Positions 34,248-42,620 of a stretch of DNA of 64,000 nucleotides are shown here, in pieces. The notes under the pieces were generated by a model that saw nothing but the letters and a program-made list of their open reading frames with translations, did no database searches and was not told where the DNA came from. Positions within the stretch are counted from its first letter, which is position 1, and every line of letters starts with the position of its first letter. This DNA comes from JAHRAW01 sp965243285 (GTDB taxonomy: Bacteria; Pseudomonadota; Gammaproteobacteria; Arenicellales; Poriferihabitantaceae). The translations under genes were made by a program, and so were the position numbers. The stretch spans positions 744,001 to 808,000 of the forward strand of contig OZ251537.1 in assembly GCA_965243285.1 (NCBI GenBank). The letters run 5' to 3'.

Positions 34248-35200
34248 TTGGGGTGCAACAGCCTCGGGTTAGTGAGGATGGACAATATATCGGCGCTCAG
34301 GTTGAGCAACACATAGGTGGCGGCGAACACCAAACTGCACGCCTGCACCACCGGCAAATCTCGGCGTTGCACCGAATCCACCAGCAGTTGCCCGAGGCCG
34401 GGATAGACGAACACCACCTCGACCACCACCACGCCGACCACCAAATAGGCCAGATTGATGACGATGACATTGATGATCGGCGCCCAGGCGTTGGGCAGGG
34501 CATGGCGGACGATTATCCGCCGTCGCGTCATGCCTTTTAGGGCCGCCATCTCGATATACGGGCTGGCTAACAGGTTGATGATGGCGGCGCGCGTCATGCG
34601 CATCATGTGGGCGACCACCACCAGCGTGAGGGTGGTGGCGGGCAAAATGCAGGCGTACACGCGGCTGAAAAACGGCGTATCCGGGCCGACATTGGCGAGG
34701 CTCGGAAACCAGCCGAAAGTAACCGCGAACACCAGAATCAAAATGTAAGCGACGAAAAACTCTGGCGTGGAAATGGACGACAGCGTGACCGCATTCACGG
34801 CGCGGTCGTAAAAACTATTGCGATATAAGGCCGCCAGAATGCCGAGGGTGAGGGCGATGGGCACGGCGATAATCGCCGCCATCAGCGCCAAAAACATGGT
34901 GTTGGCGAAGCGCCCGCCTAAAAGTTCGGATATTTCGCGATTATTGGCGATGGAAGTGCCGAAATCGCCCTGCAAAATACCGCCAAGCCAGCCGATATAA
35001 CGCAAATGCGCCGGCTGGTCGAGCCCCATTTGGATGCGCAATGCGGCCACCGTCTCCGGGGTGGCGGATTGCCCGAGCATGGCTTGGGCGGCGTCCCCCG
35101 GCAGCAGGCTGACGCCGAGGAAGATGAGCAACGACACCACGAACAACGTGAGCACGCCCAACGACAAGCGCTGCGCTAACATTCGGATGATGTCGTTCAT
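34244..35200 (-). CDS. Peptide-type ABC transporter permease (DppB-like)
   Basis: Inner-membrane permease, 318 aa. DppB-type N-terminus (RLSLGVLTLFVVSLLIFLGVSLLPGD), long periplasmic loop, and C-terminal helices with the EAA region KGMTRRRIIVRHALPNAWAP and VVEVVFVYPGLGQLLVDSVQRRD. 182 bases separate it from the binding-protein gene upstream, including a strong hairpin, which may set different expression levels. Confidence 0.93.
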   Translation of the reverse strand: MNDIIRMLAQRLSLGVLTLFVVSLLIFLGVSLLPGDAAQAMLGQSATPETVAALRIQMGLDQPAHLRYIGWLGGILQGDFGTSIANNREISELLGGRFANTMFLALMAAIIAVPIALTLGILAALYRNSFYDRAVNAVTLSSISTPEFFVAYILILVFAVTFGWFPSLANVGPDTPFFSRVYACILPATTLTLVVVAHMMRMTRAAIINLLASPYIEMAALKGMTRRRIIVRHALPNAWAPIINVIVINLAYLVVGVVVVEVVFVYPGLGQLLVDSVQRRDLPVVQACSLVFAATYVLLNLSADILSILTNPRLLHPK

Positions 35201-35282
35201 GGATGATTGGGGGCGAGCCGTCCGGCAAGACGCGACCGTGGGCCGCTAATAATAAAGCGCGGGCGACAAAATGGCCGAAAAA

Positions 35283-35328
35283 CCCACGTCGGCACTAGCC
35301 GCCAGCGGCGAACCGGCGACGACGTGGG
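35283..35328 (-). promoter_or_regulatory. Hairpin between binding-protein and permease genes
   Basis: Perfect 9-bp outer stem CCCACGTCG/CGACGTGGG enclosing a further GCCGC-CA-GCGGC stem-loop. Such intercistronic hairpins often protect the upstream mRNA or attenuate read-through, so that binding protein exceeds transporter. That role is inferred. Confidence 0.5.
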
Positions 35329-35382
35329 GGGCGGTCGGTCGGCGTCAGCCCGCTTTACGCCTTATGGTGCGGGGAAAAACGC

Positions 35383-36978
35383 TTACGCGAACCACCATCT
35401 TTCCGTGTAGCGATGGCCGTCGTTCGGCCAATTCGAAGACAATTTATCTTCGTGGGTGATTTTGCTGGAGATGGCGTGGATGTAGTTGTTGAAGAGCGGC
35501 ACCATCACCCCGCCTTCGTCGCTCACCAGGCGCTGCATTTCCACATACATCGCCCGCCGCTCGGGGCTGTCCAGCAGGCCGCGCGCCGTCACCAGCAGGC
35601 GGTTGAATTCCGCGTGCTTCCAGTTGGAATCATTCCACGGCGCATCGGCGGCGTAGGCGGTGGTGAACATTTGGTCTTCGGTCGGTCGGCCGTTCCAAAA
35701 ACACATGCTCCACTTGCGGTTGTCGCTGTTCCATACATCGGCCCAATAGCCGTCGTTCGGCTCGCGCATCACATTGATGGTAATGCCGGCTTTGGCGGCG
35801 TGCTCCTTAAACAGCACGGCGGCATCCACGGCGCCGCCGAAGGCCGCATCCGCAGCGCTCAAATCCACCGTCAATTCGCTCAGCCCGGCTTGGTCGAGAT
35901 AAAACCGCGCCTTATCCGGGTCATAGGATTTTTGCGGCAAATCGGCCGCGAAATAGCGATTCGATTTGCTGATGGGATGGTCGTTGCCGACATAGCCATG
36001 GCCACGCAACACCGTTTGCAGCAAGGCCTCGCGGTCGAGGGCGTATTTCAGCGCCAGGCGGATGTTGTTGTCATCGAACGGCGCCAGATGGGTGCGCATG
36101 GGGATGGAATAATGCCCAAAACCCTCTTGCTCCTCGACCTTAATGTCGGAATTGCGCTCCAGCAGATGCACGGTTTTGATGTCGCAGCGATCCATGTGAT
36201 GGATGCTGCCGGTGGTCAAAGCGCTGGTGCGCGCCGCCACATCGGCGATGGCGAGCATTTCGATTTCATCAAAATGGGCGCGCCCGGCTTTCCAGTAATT
36301 GGGATTGCGAGCAGCGTTGAAACTGACCCCCATGTTGATGTCGGTTAGGGCATACGGGCCGGTGCCGATACCCGACATCCAGTCCGATTGGCCGTCTTTG
36401 CTCGGCATAATCGGCAGGTGGTAGTCGCTCATCAAAAACGGGAAATCACCGTTGGCGTCTGTGGTCGTGATCACCACCGAATTGCCGCTGGCTTTGATGT
36501 CGGCCACGCCATCGAGCAGCGGCTTGGCGGCGGAAGTGGATGCCTCGCCACGGTGGTGGTTGATGGAATCGACCACATCCTGCGCGTTTAGTGGCTTGCC
36601 GTTGTGGAATTCAACGCCGTCGCGCAGCTCGAAGGTCCAGGTTTTGAGATCCGCCGACGGGGCCCATTTTTCCGCCAATTCGCCGATCAAATTGCCCGAG
36701 GAGTCGATTTCCGTCAGGTAGTTGTAGCGCGCATAGCCGGCGCCGCTGATGAAGTCGTTTTCCCAAGTGCCGGGGTCGAGTGAATCGGTGGTCGAGCCGT
36801 GGGCGGTGCCGATGATGAATTTGCCGCCGGATTTAGGCGCGGCGGCGAGTGCTTGCTCGCTCAATATGGCCGACGGAATCGCTGCCGCCAGACCTAACGC
36901 GGTCGCTCTTTGGATGAAATCCCGCCGGCTGATGCGCTGCTCGGAGAGCAGCCTGGTTAATGTTTCTAATGTGCGCAT
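35383..36978 (-). CDS. Solute-binding protein family 5, Tat-exported (peptide-type ABC importer)
   Basis: Periplasmic substrate receptor of the importer, 531 aa. The N-terminus has a twin-arginine signal SRRDFIQRATALGLAAAIP (Arg18-Arg19) ending near ALAAAPK. Family 5 blocks are YNYLTEIDSSGNLIGELAEKW, WTFELRDGVEFHNGKPLNAQDV, GTGPYALTDINMGVSF and IRLALKYALDREALL. Substrate may be oligopeptides or another amphipathic solute; family 5 is broad. First gene of the four-gene operon. Tat export implies folding before translocation. Confidence 0.93.
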   Translation of the reverse strand: MRTLETLTRLLSEQRISRRDFIQRATALGLAAAIPSAILSEQALAAAPKSGGKFIIGTAHGSTTDSLDPGTWENDFISGAGYARYNYLTEIDSSGNLIGELAEKWAPSADLKTWTFELRDGVEFHNGKPLNAQDVVDSINHHRGEASTSAAKPLLDGVADIKASGNSVVITTTDANGDFPFLMSDYHLPIMPSKDGQSDWMSGIGTGPYALTDINMGVSFNAARNPNYWKAGRAHFDEIEMLAIADVAARTSALTTGSIHHMDRCDIKTVHLLERNSDIKVEEQEGFGHYSIPMRTHLAPFDDNNIRLALKYALDREALLQTVLRGHGYVGNDHPISKSNRYFAADLPQKSYDPDKARFYLDQAGLSELTVDLSAADAAFGGAVDAAVLFKEHAAKAGITINVMREPNDGYWADVWNSDNRKWSMCFWNGRPTEDQMFTTAYAADAPWNDSNWKHAEFNRLLVTARGLLDSPERRAMYVEMQRLVSDEGGVMVPLFNNYIHAISSKITHEDKLSSNWPNDGHRYTERWWFA

Positions 36979-37169
36979 TTCTTATGTGCTCCGATGGTGA
37001 AGGTGGACGACATAAACCACGGGGACAACCCGTCGCGGACAACTCGCCGCCAAATGTAGCCGCGCCAGGTTGCCTATCGAGCATCGCGGCGTGAACCCCG
37101 CGCACTCGCCTTATATCGCGTAAGCCACTGGACGCTACCAAACACCCACCGCTTTGTCAATACGCCGCC

Positions 37170-37203
37170 GATGCGCCCGATGCGCCCGATGCGCCCGATG
37201 CGC
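37170..37203. repeat. 9-bp tandem repeat
   Basis: GATGCGCCC three times plus a partial fourth, just downstream of lon. Simple slippage array with no evident role. Confidence 0.85.
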
Positions 37204-37212
37204 GAAACTGCG

Positions 37213-39714
37213 CTAAAACAAATGCGGCAGGGCTTCTTCCACGCTGGCGATAAAATTCACCGTCAGCCCGGTGGTGATATACGGCGGCAATTCCTCGTAA
37301 TCGCCGCGATTGGCTTGCGGCAGCAGCAGGCGGCGAATTTTCACGCGGCGCGCCGCGATGACTTTTTCTTTGACGCCGCCGACCGGCAGCACTTGGCCGG
37401 TGAGCGAGATTTCGCCGCTCATGGCGAGGGATTTTTTGACCCGCCGCCGCCGAGCCAACGACACCAGCGCCGCGACCATGGTGATGCCGGCGCTCGGGCC
37501 GTCCTTAGGGGTGGCCCCGGCCGGCACATGCAGATGAATCATGGCTTTTTCGAAGAAGGCTTGCCGCACCCCCAGAGATACCGCGTTGCCGAGCACATAA
37601 CTGTAGGCGAGGTGCGCGGATTCTTTCATCACCTCGCCCAGTTGGCCGGTGAGTTGAAAGCCGCGATTGAAATCATGGGCCACCTGGGCCTCCACCTCGA
37701 GGGTGGCGCCGCCTAAGGCAGTCCACGCCAGGCCGGTGACCACGCCGACGCCGTGAATGCGCTGGTCGGCGCGAAACAGCGGCTTGCCGAGGTAATCCGC
37801 CAGGTTGTCGGCGGTGATGTGTATCGGCGCGGTCGGTTTTATGACGGGATTGTTCGCCGATTTTGCTGATTTTTGTCCCGTTTTCGCCAATTTCACCGAT
37901 TTTGCCCAGTTGGCCGCCGATTTTTTCGCTACGGCGCGCCCTTTGGCCGATGTTTTCCGGCCCGGGCGCAACAATTGCATCACCGCCTTGCGGGCGATGG
38001 CGCCTAACATTTTCTCCAGTTTACGCACGCCGGCTTCGCGGGCGTATTCCTCGGCGATTTTTTTCAAAGCCGCGGTGTCGATGCGCAACTGTCCGCGCTG
38101 TTTCAGCCCGGCGCGACGCAATTGTCGCGGCCATAAATGGCGCCGAGCGATGGTGACTTTTTCCGCCGTCAGGTAACCGGATAACCGCACCACTTCCATG
38201 CGGTCTAACAACGCGCCGCCGATGCTGAGTTGATTGGCGGTGCAAATGAACAGCACATTGGATAAATCCACCCGTACATCGAGATAATGGTCGAGAAAAT
38301 CGCGATTTTGCTCGGGATCTAACACCTCCAACAACGCCGATGCCGGATCGCCGCGATAGGAGGCGCCGATTTTGTCGATTTCATCCAACATAATGACCGG
38401 ATTGGCAGTGCGGCATTCGCGCAGCGCTTGGATAAATTTGCCCGGCATGGCGCCCACATAAGTGCGCCGATGGCCTTTGATTTCCGCCTCATCGTGCATG
38501 CCGCCGACCGAGAAGCGGAAAAATTCCCGCCCCAAAGCCGCCGCCACCGAGCGCCCCAATGAGGTTTTACCCACCCCCGGCGGGCCCACCAACAGCAAGA
38601 TCGAACCGGCGATTTTGCCCTTCATGGCGCCCACGGCGATGAATTCGAGGATGCGCTGCTTCACCTCATCCAAACCCTCGTGGTCGGCATTCAAAATTTG
38701 CTCGGCGCGATCTAAATCCAGGGAATCAGCGCTGAAAAGGCCCCACGGCACGCTGCACAGCCAGTCGAGATAATTGCGCGTAACCGCGTATTCCTGCGAG
38801 CCGCGCTCCAACACCGCCATCTTCTCCATCTCTTGGTCGATGCGTTCGGCGGCTTGGCTCGGCACCTCGCAATCGGCGATTTTTTTTCGCAGCGCTTCGA
38901 TCTCGCTCTGCCGGCCGTCTTTGGAAAGGCCGAGCTCAGACTGAATAAACTTGAGTTGCTCGCGCAAAAACATCTCGCGTTGACGCTGGTTTAATTCACC
39001 TTCCACATGCTGGCGAATGTCGGTCTGCGCCGTGGCAATTTCCACCTCCTTTCGCAGCAGCACCAGGGTTTTTTTCATGCGCGGCAGCAGTTCCACGGTC
39101 TCCAAAATCTCCTGCATTTCAGCCGCGGCGGCGGTGGTCAAACTGGCGCCGAAATCGGCCAGCCGCGACGGCTCGCTGGCGCCGACATGGTTTAGAAACA
39201 CCTTCAACTCCTCGCCATACATGGGGTTCAGCGGCAATAATTCCTTGATGATATTGACGATGGCGGTGGTGTACGCCTTGATTTCCACGGTCTCCACCGG
39301 GCTGGTTTCGGGGAAATAACTCACGCGGGCGCGAAACGGGCGTTTTTTGGACACCCAGTGGTCGATGCGAAAGCGCTGCAAGCCACCCAACACCACATGC
39401 AAGCGCTCGTCGTGCTGCTCGATTTGATGGATTTTGCACACCGTGCCCATGGCGCGAAAATCCCCATAGGCCACCTCATCCGGGTCCACGCCAGTAAACA
39501 CCACGCCGAGCGCCCGCCCGCCGCGATGCGCCCGCTCTAAGGTTTTGCCCCATTGCCGCCCGCCCAACACCAGCGGCAACAACTGCCCGGGAAAAAACGG
39601 CTTCTGCTCCAACGGCAGCAGGCAAATCGCCCCCGGCAAAATATCTTCGGGGCGCGCAATCTCGGCGCTTTTGGCGACCGCGGAAGCGGCCGGCGACTGG
39701 TCTTGTTTGGGCAT
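37213..39714 (-). CDS. lon: ATP-dependent protease Lon with a basic linker insertion
   Basis: Cytoplasmic AAA+ serine protease for misfolded and regulatory proteins. From ATG 39714 it is 833 aa: N-domain about 1-290, Walker A GPPGVGKT at 377-384, and a protease domain with Ser741 in PKDGPSAGITM and Lys782 in VGGVKEKV as the catalytic dyad. Residues about 583-628 are a Lys/Ala/Ser-rich insertion (AKKSAANWAKSVKLAKTG) between AAA and protease domains, absent from ordinary Lon. The frame opens to 39810; the upstream part lacks Lon homology, so I trimmed it. It is not next to clpX as in many relatives. Confidence 0.93.
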   Translation of the reverse strand: MPKQDQSPAASAVAKSAEIARPEDILPGAICLLPLEQKPFFPGQLLPLVLGGRQWGKTLERAHRGGRALGVVFTGVDPDEVAYGDFRAMGTVCKIHQIEQHDERLHVVLGGLQRFRIDHWVSKKRPFRARVSYFPETSPVETVEIKAYTTAIVNIIKELLPLNPMYGEELKVFLNHVGASEPSRLADFGASLTTAAAAEMQEILETVELLPRMKKTLVLLRKEVEIATAQTDIRQHVEGELNQRQREMFLREQLKFIQSELGLSKDGRQSEIEALRKKIADCEVPSQAAERIDQEMEKMAVLERGSQEYAVTRNYLDWLCSVPWGLFSADSLDLDRAEQILNADHEGLDEVKQRILEFIAVGAMKGKIAGSILLLVGPPGVGKTSLGRSVAAALGREFFRFSVGGMHDEAEIKGHRRTYVGAMPGKFIQALRECRTANPVIMLDEIDKIGASYRGDPASALLEVLDPEQNRDFLDHYLDVRVDLSNVLFICTANQLSIGGALLDRMEVVRLSGYLTAEKVTIARRHLWPRQLRRAGLKQRGQLRIDTAALKKIAEEYAREAGVRKLEKMLGAIARKAVMQLLRPGRKTSAKGRAVAKKSAANWAKSVKLAKTGQKSAKSANNPVIKPTAPIHITADNLADYLGKPLFRADQRIHGVGVVTGLAWTALGGATLEVEAQVAHDFNRGFQLTGQLGEVMKESAHLAYSYVLGNAVSLGVRQAFFEKAMIHLHVPAGATPKDGPSAGITMVAALVSLARRRRVKKSLAMSGEISLTGQVLPVGGVKEKVIAARRVKIRRLLLPQANRGDYEELPPYITTGLTVNFIASVEEALPHLF

Positions 39715-39922
39715 CACCAATAAATCGCGCTCATAGGCATGAAGTTTGACCGCACAATATGGGGATGAATCCGCCAATGTCCATAGCCGACCGCCAAAAA
39801 CCCGCCGCATCCATCACCATTAATATGTATGTTATAAAAATGCGCGCGCGGTCGCTTACCATCCATCGGTCGGCTGGCGGTAGCCGTTTATCGATTCACC
39901 CTTGAACTGACGAGATCAAAAA

Positions 39923-40810
39923 ATGGCAAAGTTAGTCGATTTATTCGCTGGAGTCGGCGGGCTGGGGCTGGGGTTTGAACAATCCGGCTTTACCGTGCAA
40001 GCGGCTTATGAAATTTGGGATAAAGCATGCGTGGTGCATAGCGAAAACTTGGATTGTCCGGTGCATCGGTTTGATTTGTCCTGCGAGGATTCAGCGGCCG
40101 AGCACATAGCCCCATACGCCCCAGATTTAATCATCGGCGGCCCGCCGTGCCAGGATTTCTCCAGCGCCGGCAAGCGACAAGAAGGAAAAAACGCCAACTT
40201 AACGCTGTCTTTCGCGCACATAATATCGCTCGTCAAGCCGCGATTATTTGTCATGGAAAATGTGGCGCGGGCAAAAGCGAGCGCATCTTATACGCAAGCC
40301 CGAGAAGTGTTCCATGCGGCCGGATATGGCTTGACCGAGATGGTACTGGATGCCAGTCGCTGCGGTGTTCCACAAAGGCGCAAACGTTTTTTTTGCATCG
40401 GCGCGCAAGATATGCCCGAGCGCTCGTTTTGCGAAAGTTTGTCCGATGCGCAAACCAGCAAGCCGCTTAGCGTGGCCGATTATCTGCAACATGAAATCGA
40501 CCTCGAGTTTTATTATCGACCTCCACGCAGTTATGCGCGCCGCGCCATTTATTCCACTGACGAACCGTCGGCGACGATTCGCGGCGTAAACCGCCCCATC
40601 CCGCCGAATTATCCCGGCCACCATCTCGATGCCGCAGCCATCAGCCAAGCGCGGCCGCTCACCACTTTCGAGCGTTCTCGCATTCAAACTTTCCCAAAGA
40701 CATGGGCTTGGCAAGGCAACAAAACCAGCGTTGAGCAAATGATCGGCAATGCGGTGCCAGTGGAATTGGGGAAATTTGTCGGCCATGCGATTATGGCGGC
40801 GATGCCATGA
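39923..40810 (+). CDS. DNA 5-cytosine methyltransferase of a HindVP-like RM system
   Basis: C5-methyltransferase, 295 aa. Motif I DLFAGVGGLGLGFEQSG, motif IV GGPPCQDFS with catalytic Cys76, VMENVARA (motif VI), QRRKRFF (motif VIII) and IGNAVPV (motif X) are in canonical order. Its stop overlaps the start of the endonuclease gene by 4 bases, so it is its cognate enzyme. The partner's resemblance to HindVP suggests the site GRCGYC, by homology only. Lower GC than flanking genes fits mobile RM cassettes. Confidence 0.92.
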   Translation: MAKLVDLFAGVGGLGLGFEQSGFTVQAAYEIWDKACVVHSENLDCPVHRFDLSCEDSAAEHIAPYAPDLIIGGPPCQDFSSAGKRQEGKNANLTLSFAHIISLVKPRLFVMENVARAKASASYTQAREVFHAAGYGLTEMVLDASRCGVPQRRKRFFCIGAQDMPERSFCESLSDAQTSKPLSVADYLQHEIDLEFYYRPPRSYARRAIYSTDEPSATIRGVNRPIPPNYPGHHLDAAAISQARPLTTFERSRIQTFPKTWAWQGNKTSVEQMIGNAVPVELGKFVGHAIMAAMP

Positions 40811-41901
40811 AGCCATCGCTTTACGGACTCGCCAATTCCAACCGCAAAAATCGCGACTTGTGGGGAAAAAATCAGTTCAACAGCGCATTCCCCATTGCCT
40901 TGTGCTGTTACATGCGCGAGCAGAAAATACCGCCGGTATACATCGCCGTAAACGGTGATTTTTCGCATCGCGCAACCGCGCGAGAAATATCATTTGACGA
41001 GGTATTCGGGACGCCCCATGTCGGCGCCGATGTGCGCTTCGAGTTCGAAACGGATTTCGCACCCTTTCAAACATTCTTATACGACAAATTAGACCGAATT
41101 GATTTGGTAACAAAATCCGCTTGTGGCGCGCATTTTCTGCGCCCCTTGGAAGTGAAACTGACCGTGGTTCCAGACCAGACAACGCATAAGCATGCTGACC
41201 AAAGCAACTGGAGCAGCGAGTTGGTCATCCGCCCGGTCACTTCTTCGTATGCGGCGCTGAATATTTATCGCAGCATTGGTGAAAATGCCGATGCCAGGGC
41301 GATTATAGAACCGCTATCGGCACAAGTTCAGGATTGGAATCACGCCGACGAAATATTTTCCATCAAAGCCGACATCATTAACTGCCTGCAGAAATATCTG
41401 AAAACCTTCCACCCCAAACAGAACCCTTTTTTGATTCATCCGATATGGAAAACCCAAGGAAAAACCCCCTTTTTAGCCGACAATTGCTTCGATGTGTTTG
41501 TATGGTCTGATTTCGCGGTATGCAAAGCATTCATCGAGCGTGCTGGCGAGTCGCCCCCATCGTCAAAAAAACCGTCGCGCGCCATGCGGGAATGCGCGCG
41601 CATGTTGCGGTGCTTATATGACTTGCACACCAAAGGCCGGGTGGATATTCATGCCATCTACAAAGGTATGGCGCTGGGAAATCAAACCGATAAAGCGCTG
41701 GCGTTGAGCGCGGTCACTACGCACCCCTATATGCGCCATTCCCGACTCGCCGAACCGATTTTGACAAAAGCGGTGTTGGGTGAAATTATATTGGGCGGCG
41801 GGGCGCGTTTATTGAGCCCGGAGCGACGTTTTGACGCCACTATCCACTTCACCTGCATGGAATTATTGGACCGCGGTCTGGAGGCCGAATCACAACTTTA
41901 G
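40807..41901 (+). CDS. Type II restriction endonuclease, HindVP family
   Basis: 364-aa endonuclease of the RE_HindVP family, recognised from the N-terminal LYGLANSNRKNRDLWGKNQFNSAFPIALCCYM and the following DYxPFQ-like DFAPFQTFLYDKLDRIDLV ... PLEVKLTVVPD, where Asp and the E-x-K of LEVKL are likely catalytic. HindVP cuts in GRCGYC; the same specificity here is an inference. It overlaps the methyltransferase gene by 4 bases. It appears full length, so the system may be active. Confidence 0.85.
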   Translation: MKPSLYGLANSNRKNRDLWGKNQFNSAFPIALCCYMREQKIPPVYIAVNGDFSHRATAREISFDEVFGTPHVGADVRFEFETDFAPFQTFLYDKLDRIDLVTKSACGAHFLRPLEVKLTVVPDQTTHKHADQSNWSSELVIRPVTSSYAALNIYRSIGENADARAIIEPLSAQVQDWNHADEIFSIKADIINCLQKYLKTFHPKQNPFLIHPIWKTQGKTPFLADNCFDVFVWSDFAVCKAFIERAGESPPSSKKPSRAMRECARMLRCLYDLHTKGRVDIHAIYKGMALGNQTDKALALSAVTTHPYMRHSRLAEPILTKAVLGEIILGGGARLLSPERRFDATIHFTCMELLDRGLEAESQL

Positions 41902-41913
41902 ATGCGATAGGCC

Positions 41914-42558
41914 ATGCCCAATAAACGCCGCGGCAAAACCAGCGAGTGGGCGCGGCGGCAGAATCGCGATTCGTATGTGAAGCAGGCTCGGCCGGCGGGG
42001 TTTCGGGCGCGGTCGGTTTACAAACTGGCGCAAATCGACGCTAAATATCGCTTAATTCAGGCCGATTCGTTGCTCGTAGACCTCGGCGCCGCGCCCGGTA
42101 GTTGGTCGCAGTATGCCGCCGCCCGGGTGCGCGGCGATGGGCAGATTATCGCCGTGGATTTGCTTCTCATGGCAGCCGTCGACAAAGTGCATTTCGTGCG
42201 TGGCGATTTCACCGAGGAGACGGTGCGGCGGCAGATTATCGCGCTGCAAGCGGGGCGGGCGGCGCACCTTGTTTTATCGGATATGGCCCCCAATCTCAGT
42301 GGTATCAGCATCGCCGACCAAGCCGGCGCCGAGCGCTTGGTACAAGCGGCGCTGAATTTTTGCCACCAAGGTCTGCAGCCCGGCGGGGCGCTGTTGATCA
42401 AAATATTCGCCGGTGAATCGGCCGCCGTCTCACGCGCCCAAATCGAGGCCTGTTTTGCCCGCACCCGCGCCATCAAACCCGACGCATCACGCGCCGCATC
42501 CAAAGAACTCTACCTGCTCGGCCAAGGTTATCGCCCCCCATCCGCCGCCGCCGCATGA
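41914..42558 (+). CDS. rlmE: 23S rRNA 2'-O-methyltransferase RlmE (FtsJ)
   Basis: Methylates U2552 of 23S rRNA in the large-subunit A loop. 214 aa. FtsJ features are RARSVYKLAQID, SAM motif LVDLGAAPGSWSQYAA, LSDMAPNLSG, and the K-D-K-E tetrad (Lys in SVYKL, Asp in LSDMAP, Lys in LLIKIF, Glu in SKELYLL). It ends just before ftsH, the classical gene pair. The RM cassette is inserted directly upstream. Confidence 0.96.
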   Translation: MPNKRRGKTSEWARRQNRDSYVKQARPAGFRARSVYKLAQIDAKYRLIQADSLLVDLGAAPGSWSQYAAARVRGDGQIIAVDLLLMAAVDKVHFVRGDFTEETVRRQIIALQAGRAAHLVLSDMAPNLSGISIADQAGAERLVQAALNFCHQGLQPGGALLIKIFAGESAAVSRAQIEACFARTRAIKPDASRAASKELYLLGQGYRPPSAAAA

Positions 42559-42620
42559 TTTATACTCCACCTTTGGGCGCCCCAAACTTACACCCTGAGA
42601 ATCGCTTGAGAATTGCTGAC

